NCBI GenBank assembly: GCA_015680685.1
Contig: MNCI01011846.1
Coordinates: 390,009-454,008 of the forward strand
Source: Gnetum montanum
Taxonomy: Eukaryota > Streptophyta > Gnetopsida > Gnetales > Gnetaceae
Direction: 5' to 3'
DNA: 64,000 nucleotides
Shown: one piece after another, positions 24,296 through 36,579 of the stretch
Layout: every line of letters starts with the position of its first letter
Position numbering within the stretch: the stretch's first letter is position 1
Translations under genes and position numbers: made by a program
Notes under the pieces: generated by a model
What the model was told of the DNA's origin: nothing
Database searches by the model: none
The model's input: the letters and a program-made list of their open reading frames with translations, nothing else

Positions 24296-25687
24296 TGATT
24301 ATTTTTTGTTGGATTGCTATAGAAGATTAAAAAAATACATAAAAATACATATAAAAATTTTCATTCCTCAATATAAATTTATGCTATTTAATAAACTTGT
24401 ATTTTTATATAAATTTATGCTATATTTTGAGTCTCTATCATTAATGCTGGTTTGTGTATTTTTTATCTATGTGAATATATATTAGAAGGAGCTAACACTA
24501 AGTTGTATGATTGATTGATGATTAGCAACTTGAATGGTGTGGATTTGGCCACATATTAAGATGCATTGATGAAGCTCTTATCATAGATCCCATCCTACAA
24601 GAGAGGCAGAGCATTCAATTCTCTATTGGCACTTTAGCCCTTCAAAACATTAGAAGGTATGCTAGACATCTCTAACACTGATGTATATTTTTTGAACAAT
24701 GGGTTTGTAAGGACCACTTGGATTGGTTAAGACTAGAATAAATCTATGTGCATGGCAGTACGTAAGTGATATATGATAACTGAACTGATAAGCTAATTGT
24801 GAGAACACACTAATATTTTCACATGATACACTTAGTGCAGTGCATGCTAGTCTTCTAGTTGATGTATTTATTTAGTTGATGGGATGAAGAGAATGTTTGC
24901 TAGTAGTTGGACATTGCATAATCATCTTTTGTTACTATAATAGATGATGTATGTTATACATGCTGATGTGTACTTACAGGTCCAACTGCTCTTGCTTAGC
25001 CCTCCAGCATGAACACTTATCCTTGGACAATCAAAAGATTGTACAAAGGTTTCTTACTTAGTTTGATACTGACCTAACTATTATTTCTAGGTAAATAGTA
25101 CTAGAAAGAGGAGGAAGGCCATAAATTGTTGATCTATCTTTTGAAAGCTTATTTAAATTTTCTAGGTATAGATTGATACTTAATGATGCCATATAGAATT
25201 ATGAACATTTATTAGAAAAATTTATATTTACTCATTATTTTTTATATGGCTTAATATATTTTGAACATGTTATGTATTTCTTTCCCTATTTGGATATTAC
25301 CATGGATTCGAGTAGATGTTATATGATACTTCATGTTTGGGGAATGAATATTTATGATTTAATGTAGTTCATTTTTTCTTATATTATATCTTTGGTTCTT
25401 GTTAATGTATTATTCTTTTTGGTTATGGTATCATGTTTATCCTTTTTTGTTCCTTCTATGCTTGGCTAGCTTGTTCCATTAGATTCCTTCCTTGTCATGA
25501 CCTAGGATTTAGGGCATTGGCCGAACATAATGCTTCTTATCTAAGTCTAGATGGGAGGGTGTTATAGTAGGTGTTAATTTCTAAGTTTTGAATCATAAGG
25601 ATTACCATTTAACACTTACGTTTTCAAATTACTTTTTAAAATTTTGATTAGGAGATTATTTTGTGATATTGGGATTGTCATTTCTTT
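24296..25687. other. AT-rich non-coding stretch between elements U and W
   Basis: No gene recognised. 24296-24490 is a very AT-rich block with repeats of 'ataaatttatgctat' (24378-24424). The rest may be LTR or 5' leader DNA of W or U. Confidence 0.3.
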
Positions 25688-25689
25688 GT

Positions 25690-26240
25690 GCTCAGAATAT
25701 TATCACTAGTTTTCGATCTTGTATCCTCCATGTTCCTGCTATTGATAGAGTTAGAGTTCTTATGGGAGCAGGAAAGGAATTTGGAACTCATACAATCTCA
25801 GTTAAGAAAGCTAAATGATTACTTGAATAGAGGGCTATACATATATTTACTAAAATGTTTAAGTTTGATATAAATGTAGAGGTTCAACTATTAGATGAAT
25901 TAATAGATTTTAAGAAAGTTCTTAAAGATTTGAAGGAGCTATCACCTAAATGGGATGTTGAACATGCAATAGAAGTTATGTTAGATACAAAATTTGTATC
26001 AAAAGCTCCTTACTAATTTTTTGTTAATGAATTGAAAGAACTCAAGGCACACATTCATAGTTACTAAATGAGAAAAAGATTAAATCTTGTGTATCTTCTT
26101 GGGTGGCACCAATACTATTTATTAAGAAGAAAGATTAGAACATTCATCTTTGTATTGATTATAAAGTCCTTAATAAGGTAACTATTAAGAATACTTATCC
26201 ACTACTTGTTTCTATAGAAATGTTCTTTTTATTTCTACAA
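25690..26240 (+). pseudogene. pol of element W, protease end and RT start (broken)
   Basis: ISVKKAK.LLE.RAIHIF near 25800 fits the protease-RT linker of chromoviruses. It is followed by LLDELIDFKKVLKDL, WDVEHAIEVMLDTKFVSKAPY and VNELKELKAHI. After a frameshift come PILFIKKKD and LCIDYKVLNKVTIKNTYPL. The protein then stops matching at 26240. Confidence 0.7.
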
Positions 26241-26454
26241 AAATATCTTCATGAACTAAGCATTAGAAAAAACTTCGCCCATGGGCATAAATGATCTTTA
26301 CCCTCGATATATTAATGATTATGAAATGAAGGGGCATCAAACCTCTAATAAAATATGGACTTGACCTACTACACATGAATTAGGAATGATAAGGGAAAAA
26401 TGTAAAAGTGAATTTTTAATTGTTAAACATGACTAAGTTTAAAATTAGCAGAAA

Positions 26455-26790
26455 AATGACTAAGTACTAATTACTAGAAAATAAACTAAGTATGAATTAG
26501 AGTAAAAACAATAGAATAAAAATAAGTATACAACTTGTATAAAAGAATATATGATATTAAAATAATAATATTATTACTTAGAGAAAAGGTTCTTGGATCC
26601 CTTCTTGTAAAATGGAATTTTTATGCCGAAAAACGACTAAGTATAAAAATGTTAAAAATTTGACTAAGTATGGAATGTGATGTAAAAGACAGAATAATCT
26701 TAAGTATGCAACATAGATAAAAAAATAATAAATGATGAAACTAAGATGCTACAATATGGAAGAAAGTTCCTAGATCCTTTTTCGAATAAT
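26455..26790. repeat. Two-copy tandem duplication, unit about 175 bp
   Basis: Each unit starts with 'gactaagta', includes 'agaataa...aagtat.caac' and ends 'gttc.t.gatcc' (about 26590-26603 and 26767-26778). The copies are clearly diverged. Confidence 0.5.
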
Positions 26791-27329
26791 GAAAATGCTT
26801 TATTGATAAATGTTGAATTGTTCACCTTCAAGGAAGGGCCAAACTATGAGTAATCGAAGAAAAATGTAAATATGATAAAATTGATAAAAGAAGCTCAAAT
26901 CTTGAGTAAAATATGGATTGAAAGGATGAAGTTGAACTTTAAAGGGTTAGGTTATGAATAGGAAAACGTTGCATGAAATCTAAATTCAATTTTGGACCAA
27001 AATGGGGTCGTTTCAGCTAAGGGTCCCATCATTGATGTGAAAGTTGAAAAAATTATAACTTTAGAAAGTGTTGTGGAATCCAAAAAAATATATCTCTACA
27101 ATTGTTGCTAAGCCTGCTAGAGGCACTAAAAGTGATCTTGGAGCACATAGGTGCTATGAAGGTAGTAGGCACTTGTAGTCTTAATCTCTCAAAATTTGAC
27201 AAGTACTCTTAAATCTAAAAAGATCTAACCTAACATTTATGTTTTGATCTTGTATTTATAAGCCTAAAGTTGCTAAATATAACTCTTGTCATTAAGTTCA
27301 AAAATATCTAGTGTGTATGTTGATTTTCA

Positions 27330-28150
27330 GCAAATGTGGCAACTTGTCAAGGTAATGTTGATGCAACATCAATGTTACCAATACTAAAGTCTAAAAATGA
27401 ATTTTTAGAGCTCTATTTGACCTCTAAACTAATGCCACAAGACACCAAGATGATGTCAAGGAAGTTGTGAGACAAGGCAATGGTGCTGGATGTTGAGTTT
27501 AATTATGTTGCACAAACATTAGGACAATCAAGAATGTTCATGCTAACGTTGTGTCAACATTAGTAACGCCTAGATAATATTTTAAGATTTTTATCAAAGT
27601 TGTTATTTCAAGTTGCTTAGGCCTTGTTTTACTTCCTAACTAATATTAAAAGCTACCAAAATGATGCTGAGGGGTTTGTGAGGTCGAGACAAGATGTTGG
27701 CAATGGATGGTATCAATGTTAGAAGTACTGATGTTGATGCAACATTAGCGTCAATCATGGTTCCTAGAAAATTTTTTGAAACTTTTTCAAGTTTTATCGC
27801 TCAACTTATGAGGTGCCCAAACTACTATTGAAATAAGCCAGGATGATGTTGAAGTGATTGGAAGGGATTTGAGAAGCCTAGAAATAGGTTAAATTATTGA
27901 TCAAGGAGGTTAGCAATGCTATCTTATAAGTCATGTAAATTGCTAAGCTCACACTTACTAAAACTTTGTAATGATTTATCTACATTTGATTTTAAAGCTT
28001 ATGGGAATCCTATTTGAGTTCAAGACTATTGTTGAACGTTGAGGGTTCCTTGAGTTTTGTTGATGTAGGCTATTATTGCTGATAGGGTATCATCAACATT
28101 AACACTAACACTAATGTTGATGCAATGTTAGTGTCAATTCCTAGAGTTGG
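27330..28150. repeat. Degenerate repeats with TGTTGATGCAACATTAG-like cores
   Basis: Related cores occur near 27350, 27535, 27735 and 28105, for example 'gttgatgcaacatcaatgtta' and 'atgttgatgcaatgttagtg'. Between them are similar 'gatgatgt.aaggaagttgtgagacaagg' segments. The pattern suggests an old tandem array with a period around 200 bp. The cores are imperfect palindromes. Confidence 0.4.
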
Positions 28151-28163
28151 AAAAATTTTCATC

Positions 28164-29560
28164 ATTTTTCCTGTTGGGTTTGCTGTTGCAAATGTTGTAA
28201 TGGTTGGGTTATGTATAAAACTCTAATCGACTATCATAAAAGAGATTCGGCTAACTTTGTCAAATGTTATGAGTTGTTGAAGATTCCTATTTTGTTCAAT
28301 CACTTAGTCTATATGGTTCCTCTAGTTCGCTATGCGTAACAAATAAAATTTTAAAAAATAAAATTTGAACACAATTCTAGAAATCTACTCCTAATTTCTC
28401 CTAGAGAGAAAATTTCATAAGAAAACTAGAAATAAAGTGAGATTTAATGGACTTAGAAAGAGAAAGAAAAGAAAGTAGAATTGCATGAAATCTCAAATAT
28501 TTAAGCAAGATAAATTGACACGAGAAAACACTTCATAATAAGGCTATTCCTAATTTAATAACTACAAATTATCCAAACTTTCTAAGCTCAACAAGCAATT
28601 TCATAAAGACAATCTTATTATACTACCAAAAATTGCTGCATGAACAACAAAGTACAATTTTCTATTTTTGCCAGTTAATAGTTGTCAAAGATTATATTTA
28701 ATAGAGCCTTCGAAAAATTTGATAATTTCAGAATTGAAATACCACAACAATACACTTTAAAATAGTGAAGCTATTTCGGTCATCTCAAAATACCAAAGAT
28801 TTTCCTAGATTCTCTATGCTTAAAATAGGTAATTTCATTAAGACATGACTATTAAATCACTCTTGAGGCTTTTCAACAACATAAGCTCTTATATGGAAAA
28901 TCTTAATAGAAGTATAATATTGTGCAAAAACAAAGCTATAAAAGCAACTGAGAGAGAAAATCCCAAAATTAAATGCCAAGCACAATACTATCTAAACCAT
29001 TAGCTAAGCAACTAAAACAAAATGAGAAGGAGTGAACCCATAGGACTAAAACAAAGTAGCCAAATTGATATCTTTAGTAATCCATCTTACAAACTTCAAT
29101 ATCTTTATCTTAATCTTCCCAAAAATCCTTTTCAAAAATCCCTTTCAGAAATCTCCCAAACTCTACAAACTCTACCTTTGAAGGTCCTTTTATAGTGACC
29201 TTAGGGTAGTTACAATAACAATGAAAGATTAAGGGTATTACAAATATCTAAGGGTATTAATTGATAACCACCTTAGAAGTTATAACTTCCAAAGGAAGTT
29301 ATTAGAAACTTAAGCTATGGTTGCCAAGTGTTCTCTTGGCAACAAATATTATGAAGATTACAAAGGAAGGTTACAAGAATTAGAAAACTATATGGCATAG
29401 TTGACAAGTGTCCTCTTGATAGTTACAATTCCACAAATATCAAGGAGAACAAGTTGTAACTTCCATAGGAAGTTATAACTTCTCATGTAGAGTGTTAATG
29501 TTGTGATATGTTTGCCAAATGTCCATTAAATCTCTTCCTTATAACTTTTAGATGATATAT
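28164..29560 (-). repeat. LTR-like block X4, related to element Y's LTR
   Basis: It begins TGTTGG, like the Y LTRs in the same display orientation. It aligns over ~1.2 kb with 39500-40640 (X1), 52050-53100 (X2) and, inverted, X3. Shared landmarks are 'taacaaataaaatttt', 'gagaaaatttcataagaaaactagaaataaa' and the TATA region. It is the most diverged of the four copies. Its right edge is not certain and may extend to about 30650. Confidence 0.6.
29186..29195 (-). promoter_or_regulatory. TATA box of LTR block X4
   Basis: The minus strand reads CTATAAAAGG. It is conserved in position with 40553-40562 (X1), 53001-53010 (X2) and 46040-46049 (X3, plus strand). This is the probable promoter of the LTR family. 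Confidence 0.55.
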
Positions 29561-29739
29561 TATACAGAATGAAATTATTGAATCCCTTAATATGATGTTA
29601 TGTCAAAATTGGCTTCTTTCCATAACAAAGGTTTTGATTTAAATTTTATATGATATTTTATGTGGTAAAGGTAGATTAAATCAAAATAATAAAATCACTT
29701 GGAACCATAATATGGTTGAGAGAATTTGGGAACATGGCA

Positions 29740-30420
29740 TCGACCCTATAATCAGGCATTGAATCCTACAAGTTCACTGAAATCCAAAGCCACGTATATT
29801 GCCCTATGTTTTTGTGCTCATGAATGGACATAATCTTGGTAAAGTGGGTTTTCATGATCATCGCGTGGTGACCTACATGTCTCACATGCCTTCTTCCTTG
29901 GCTGCTGTTCTAGATCTTTATGTGATAAATTCTTATGGTTGTTCTTCCAGTTGCCATGGTTGTCTGCACTGGCGCTACTTAGGATTAGTATTGCCACCAT
30001 CGCCGCCTTTGCTTCTTCCATGCACTATGGGTCATCCATGTGCTCAATATGCAGTGGTGAGGATTTCTATAGATTACCATGTTATATCTTGGTACTTCTT
30101 GAATTGCTAGAAATACTTATGTGCTTGCCATGCATTTGCAGCAGTGCTCGTTTCATGACCCCATTAGTTTAGATGCAGCCGTTGTTGTAGGCAGAATCAG
30201 TGAGGGTATGCTATGCAGGATAATCTTTTTGTCTGTACGTGATGCCTACGGCTAACTTCTGTGTTTTTGGCTACATTTGCCACATTACCTTCCCAAATAG
30301 CAAAGGTTTGATTCTAAAAGCTTGTACCATCGGAGACCACTGAATGCCGATAATTCAAACTAGTACACAGCAACATGACATGGCCGCCGTTTTGCAGCAA
30401 CTTTGATGAACACCATCATT
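29740..30420. other. GC- and CpG-richer block of unknown origin
   Basis: Unlike its surroundings this stretch keeps many CpG (catcgcgtggtg, atcgccgcc, ggccgccg). It has overlapping medium ORFs on both strands: 29799-30110 plus, 103 aa, Cys/His-rich; 29818-30021 minus, 67 aa. None is recognisable. It may be U3 sequence of the X4 LTR, a captured gene piece, or a younger insertion. The Y LTRs also have a GC-richer block at a comparable place. Confidence 0.35.
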
Positions 30421-30724
30421 GAAACTTTGGAATTTTATTTTTTAAAATTTATTGATTTCGTCTTAATGGTTAGCAAGTTTTTGGTTAAAAATATAATATA
30501 CCTGGCATGTGAATCTCTTAATCTCCTCTAATTTTACTTTGGAATATTAACTTAAAACTTTTGGAATATTAACTTAAAACTTTTTCCCTATAGTTGATAT
30601 GGGGCTAGCTTCAAATATGTCTTTTATAAAACCAAAGTATCATATCTTTATTATTATTTTTTAAAATCCTTCCAAGAATCATCACTGCTCCATAATAATG
30701 GTGGAGATGTGATAATAGTTTGTT

Positions 30725-33196
30725 ATAGCATTTATGGATGATATACTTGTATACTTTAAAATAAGGGAAAAACATATTTATCATTTGTGTGAGGTAATGA
30801 GATTATTGTAGAAACATAAATTAAAAACTAAGCTCTTCAAATATGAGTTTTTTCCAAAATGAAGTAGCTTACATGGAACATATTATGTTAAAAGATGGAT
30901 TAAAGGATGACCATGGCAAGTTATAGTAATTTGGGATTGGTTGCAACCCAAGGATATTTTAGAAGTTAGAAGCTTTTAAGGTTTAGTTTGATTTTATACA
31001 ATATTTATAAAAGACTTTCCAATAATAGTAGCTCTACTAACAAATTTGTTGCAAGGAAAAAAATTCATTTTAATGATTAGTATAAGGAAGCTTTTCTTTG
31101 AATCAGGTTATTATTAGTCATGGCCCCTATCCTACAGATTGTAGATAGTGATGTATCCAGTATGATATCTATGAATTCTATGATATAGGTATTAGAGTAG
31201 TTATATCCTAAGAAGGATAAGTGGTATCTTATAAGTTTTAGAAGCTACAAGGAGCTGAGTTCAACTACCCTACTCATGACTTGGAGCTATTGGTTCTTAT
31301 CCATATGTTAAAGATAGCATCATTATTTGTGTGGAAAGAAATTTATTTTATAAATAGATCCTAAGCATCTAGAATATTTGCCAAAGTAACCTACTTTTAA
31401 TCTGAGATAAAGAAGATGGGTAGAATTATTAGTATATTATGATTTTGATAAAATATATATCAAGTAAACAAAATATTGTTGTTGATTCTTTAAGTAGAAT
31501 GTGGATCGTTATGATAGACTTTGTTACTATAGTAATGAAGGATGACTTTCACAAAGATCTTCCACAAGTTCCATACTTTGGAAAGATTTTATAAACCTAA
31601 CTAAATATCTAGGGTATGAACTTAAGAAGGGAATATTATAAGAACTAAAAAATGTGTGCTTGTAAAGAAGAATGGAAAAGAAAACTACTTTATAAAGCAC
31701 ATGAATTCCTTATGAAGATCCTTCTAGATTTATTAACACATATCTAATGATGAGAAAGTTCTATTATTAGCTAGGTTTAAAAGAAGATGTGGTGTAATAC
31801 GTTTAAGAATTATCTAACATGCAAAGTTGTGAAGGAAGAGTAGTAGATGCCCAAAGGATTACTTCAATATTTAGAAGTTCCAACTTAGAAGTGGGAAGAC
31901 CTAACCATAAATTTCATCATTGGACTTTCTAAAACAAAAATAGAAAACAATGCTATCCTAGTAGTGGTAGATTGACCATCAAATATGACTCATTTAATTG
32001 TGATAAAAAAGCACCATTACTACCTTAGATGTAGTAGACGTTTTTATCAAAGAAAGTCTTTGGCTACGTGAAAATCCAAAAATCATAACCTTTGATAGTA
32101 ATGTTAAATTTATGTTAGAAGTCTAGCATAAATTCTTCTAGGGGACTAATAGTTAAATTAAGTTTAGTACTACATATTATCCTAAAATAGAGGGGAAAAT
32201 TGAAAGGATAAATCAAATATTAGAGGATATAATAAGAAGCTATGTTGGAAATAAACTAGGAAGTTGGGAAAGTTATTTGCATTTGGTAGAGTTTTCTTAT
32301 AATAGTAGTTGTTACATTTCTACTAAAATGACTTTTTTAAAATTAATTTATTTTAGAACTTGTAGGTTTCTTACATCTTGGTTTGATTTGATGGCAAGCA
32401 AGGACTATAAAGGCAATTAGCTAAAGATTATGGAGTAAATAGTAACAAAAGTTAGCAGGAATTTACATGAAACTTAAGAAAAATATAAGGTATATAAAGC
32501 TAAGACCCAAATCAAGAAGGAGTTTTAAATTAAGGATCAAGTTCTATTAAGAGTTAAACCTACTTGAAGTTCATTGAATTTAGACTACAAAATGATATGT
32601 TTTACTTAATTTTGGATGTATTTGGACATGTTCTAATGAGTTTAAGGGGTTCTAGGATTAAAGAGGATCTATTTCTATGGTTCATTTTCTATTATTAAAG
32701 AAGTAGCTTATAAATTATCTTTACTTATTGATATGAAAACTCATCTTGTATTTCATGTTAGTTTGCTTAAAGCTTTTCATACTAATGATACTTCATACAT
32801 TTTATATTGACATAATTTACACTTTAACTATGGTTCATTTTCTATTATTAAAGAAGTAGCTTATAAATTATCTTTACTTATTGATATGAAAACTCATCTT
32901 GTATTTCATGTTAGTTTGCTTAAAGCTTTTCATACTAATGATACTTCATACATTTTATATTGACATAATTTACACTTTAACTATGGTTCATTTTCTATTA
33001 TTAAAGAAGTAGCTTATAAATTATCTTTACTTATTGATATGAAAACTCATCTGGTATTTCATGTTGGTTTGCTTAAAGCTTTTCATACTAATGATACTTC
33101 ATACATTTTATACTGACATAATTTACACTTTAAATCCAATGCTACATTTGATGTAAAACCTGTTAAGAGTAAAGAGAAGTGAGTCATTAGATTAAG
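30725..33196 (+). pseudogene. pol of element W: RT end, RNase H, integrase (broken)
   Basis: The RT catalytic motif FMDDILVYF is at 30730, followed by HLCEVMRLL and KTKLFKYEF. RNase H is near 31110-31500, ending SKQNIVVDSLSRM. The integrase zinc finger is near 31690-31860. The core has ITFDSNVKFM, FSTTYYPKIEGKIERIN and LHLVEFSYNSS. The C-terminal GPY/F-type module SIIKEVAYKLSLL...FHVSLLKAFH occurs three times (see 32675-33133). The reading ends near KPVKSKEK with several stops on the way. Confidence 0.75.
32675..33133 (+). repeat. Three-copy tandem repeat, unit 153 bp (51 codons)
   Basis: Units are 32675-32827, 32828-32980 and 32981-33133. Units 1 and 2 look identical; unit 3 differs at a few bases (catctggtatttcatgttggtttg; ttatactgac). 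Each encodes the integrase C-terminal VAYKLSLL...HLVFHVSLLK module and an in-frame TGA, so the frame would be kept through the triplication. Confidence 0.85.
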
Positions 33197-33424
33197 AAGT
33201 AAAATTATTACTTAAGGACTTGGTGAATATTTTCATTATTAATAGGAAACTTGAAAGAAAAAAGAATATATGCTACAAAGTTATTCTTAATTATTTGATG
33301 ATTATGAACTCTAATATTATGATTATTATAATTTTGTATGTAATAAGGAGGAGGAGGTAGACAACGAGCTAAATGAATAATTGGAAGAGAAATCCTAGTT
33401 CCATCTAAAGCTCTATCTAAGGAG

Positions 33425-34710
33425 GAAAAGGAGTCTTAGAGGGGTGGTTTGTAATGTATTGATTGAATTTTGAGTTAAGAAAAGAAGATGATGTATTGAA
33501 AGATAATGTGTAAAATGTGTTATATTGTAAAATGACCTTGATTATGGGCAAATTGTTGCAATTAAATAACTAATTATAAGTTAATAATTATAACTCTTCC
33601 CTTGGGTGTCTTTTTAAAGATTGTGACAAGGTGCAAATAAAAGTGGATGCTTGGATGGAATGATAACATAGGGATCACCAAAGAAGTGGGACAAAGAGGA
33701 CCTAATTACTTCTCTAGCTTTACAGTTACTAGGCCTAACCTTGGAATGTTATGTTGATTATATTTAGGTTAAGCAAAACTATAGGGAACATAAGGAAGAG
33801 GAAGATTGCTAACTATAATTGAGTTTTTGGCACAATTTTTCTATCATCCTTAAAGCTTCTCTTTTCCTTATTCTTGTTTAAACTCCTTTTTGGTATCCTT
33901 AGTTGCATTGCATTTTGATAATTCATATAAAAATATGTATTTAAATGGAATGATATATCACATAGGATTTTCTTATCTTAAAAATTACCCTTTACAACCC
34001 TCTCAATACTCATTACAAGGTAATTTTAAAGTTGGAATGATCATTAAAATTTGAGATTGAGGATAAGGAGATAATAGATTATTTGGCATTAATTTCTATT
34101 AAGTAATAATATATTTGAAAATCTTAATGTGTATGTTATCCAAAAAGATTTACAATTGTAACAATTTATTTAAATATATAGTTAATTAACGTGTTATTAT
34201 ATGAAGGAATGTGACTGTTAATGTTAGATCATATATTTTGGTCTAAGAGTAATAAAAGAGGCCATTTTGGTGTGTTCGTAGTAGACATGTAAGAGACATG
34301 AAAGGATATGTACTATATCAATCAATAATAGAGTTTTCACTTATAGATGTGCTTTGTTATTTCAACTTGTAAGCTTTACAATAGTATTCATCGTTTACTA
34401 TTTTTTAATTATCAATGCTTTCTACCTTTTCTAGTGTCTAAATGGACATAAATGTAGACCTTCATACCTATGATTTATTATTTATTGATGTTTATCCTTA
34501 TTCAAGTGCATAAGTCATAGAGCTAATTATAGAAATTATTGCTTATTATCATTACTTATATATTTGGGATTTTTCACCTATATTTATTCCCAATCATCGA
34601 TTTCTCTAAAGTTATATGACCATAAAGTATTTTTATTTCTATAATAGGTTACTTTTCTTAATGAACATGATTTAATTAGTTTTTTTGAACCTCAAAATAC
34701 AACATGCTAT
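33425..34710 (+). repeat. Putative polypurine tract and 3' LTR of element W
   Basis: A purine-rich AAAAGGAGTCTTAGAGGGGTGG is followed at 33450 by TGTAATGTATTG, a usual chromovirus LTR start. The LTR probably runs about 1.2 kb to the ACAACA near 34707. No second copy is available in the window to confirm the end. Confidence 0.4.
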
Positions 34711-36460
34711 TGGAGCCAAGTTGGTTTATTGTGTGTGATATTTACTAAATAGAATTGTGAGTTAAGTTGACACCATTGTAGATTTGGTATCTACGTTCAA
34801 TATGTAAAAATCTATAAAATTGGGTGATCCACAATTGTAAGAAGATGAATTTAACATTTAACGTTTAACTCTTTTGGCTCATTGTGAATTGCTATAATTA
34901 TGCCTTTCAATGTAATCCTTTTTTTTAGCAGTGTTGTACTTGGATTAACTATTTGGTGAAAAAAATTGTTTGTAGGTTCATTTCTATTCCCTATTGTCAA
35001 GGGTTTTTCTAATAGCTTTTACCATCATTATTCTTGTTTTTTAAATACACTTGTTGGTTTTCTATAAATAATTATTATCTATTTTATATCTTTTATTTAG
35101 TTTTATTATTTTTTAGTCTTTTCAAAGAGATGCAACAATTGATTACATCGTTTCATGTTTTTTTTAGGGTTTTGTGATGCTAAAGTGGAAAGAATATTTG
35201 ATGGTTGTTAGTAAATCCTCACTTTCTAAGTGCATGTATGGGTGGAGCTTTACACTTGTTTGTTCATTACATAATCAACTAACAACAAACTATTCTATAG
35301 TATTCAAATTGCTGAGGTTCCTTGAGATGAAGTTGAGCGATAAGAAAATCAAAGCATATGTTGTACTAGACTATAGGATTGTGGTTTATAATTAGATATT
35401 AGAGAATTCTAAGAATCTACTTAAGAATATGTTTTAGATGTTTGTGACTTCTAGCCTCATGTCTTTTTTGGATTTGGATTCCTTACTCATTAATTCAAAG
35501 GTGGTTCCCTTAGATTTGTAGACCTTCCATGAAGGATAGTTTTTGTACCATGATGATGGATAGATTAGGTTTTTGAAGATCTCTTCCAAATATTTATAGT
35601 TTTTCTTTAAAACAATGGTGGATGGTGATGCACTAGATGTAATTGTTCTTAATTTTATAGATCTGCTGTACATATTTAAAGACAACATGGATTTCATGTG
35701 TTGATGTATATGTGAAAGCTTATGAATTATACAAAATCTAGCTATGTTAGTAGTAGACACTTGATGTTATGAGAAGAAGTGAGATTTGACTTGTTGTTGG
35801 AGTGGAGTAGGTTCACTCTTATTAGTTGAATCTTCAATTCCTATTAAATCTAGATATTATGAAAGAAAATTTAATATGCTAGAAAAAAAGAAAGCTAACT
35901 ATCTTCAATTATTGAAAGAAAAGATTACAATAGGGTTCTATAACCCACAAACATCCAAATCACTCAAAAACACTCAAATGACAATATAGAGCATGAGGCT
36001 CTACAATCATACAATGATTGTCCTCAATGTAAGATACAACTCAAAGAGAATCTCTTCCACCTCTTAGGACTAAGATCTCAATGAACAAGTAAGAACACAA
36101 GAACACATAGGCTAACACACAAACAAGTGACCTTGGAGCTGCAAGCCAATCATACACTTCCTCAATGTGCTCTCATAAAATCTCCTTGCAAAATCATTAA
36201 CTTTTCATGATACACTTATGATGATGATACAAAACATAAAAAAATATTAATATTTCTTGGAAAACCAAAACATGAAATATAGAAACCTTTCATCAAGCTC
36301 AACTTGAAGATATCTAGCTATTTCTATCTTTTTTCTCCAGCTCTTCCACCCTTCAAAAAGTGAACTCATGTGAATAACTGAGTGGGGATAGAAGTTATTC
36401 CCCATGAACAAAGGTTGATCTCATGAACCTTTATAGCATCATCAGTGTATTAATCCTTCT
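34711..36460. other. AT-rich stretch without recognisable genes
   Basis: Short ORFs on both strands (35174-35395 plus; 35434-35760 minus) have no recognisable motif. The right part may be the 3' LTR of element Z. Confidence 0.3.
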
Positions 36461-36579
36461 AATGGATCAAGTACTCATGCCTCTTCAGTCCCTAAGTGCT
36501 TGAAGCTTCTCTCTACGTGAGTATGATTGTCTTCGTCTTCAATGAATATTTGAATTGATCAATAGCCCCCTTCAACTCA

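Larger units (their letters stand above)
26250..30720. mobile_element. Insertion inside element W, carrying an LTR-like block (X4)
   Basis: This DNA separates the two halves of W's RT. From left to right: a duplicated AT-rich block (26455-26790), a degenerate repeat region (27330-28150), a block related to element Y's LTR (28164-29560), and a more GC- and CpG-rich block (29740-30420). No pol domain is seen, and the exact edges and target duplication are not resolved. Confidence 0.45.
25690..33196 (+). mobile_element. Element W: chromovirus-like Ty3/gypsy split by an insertion
   Basis: The first part of RT is at 25690-26240. The other half of RT, RNase H and integrase resume at 30725 and run to 33196. 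About 4.5 kb of foreign DNA (26250-30720) sits inside, and about 80 RT residues are missing around the break. A purine tract and a putative 3' LTR follow from 33425. Confidence 0.65.

Noticed and set aside
29799-30110. 103-aa plus-strand ORF (Cys/His-rich) as a host gene
   Set aside because: No recognisable domain, overlapped by ORFs in other frames, no splice or codon pattern I can support.
34705-34730. Primer-binding-like GGAGCCAAGTTGG after a possible LTR end
   Set aside because: It resembles the initiator-Met site only if six bases are assumed deleted; the LTR would have to be a 5' LTR, which conflicts with its place after W's integrase.
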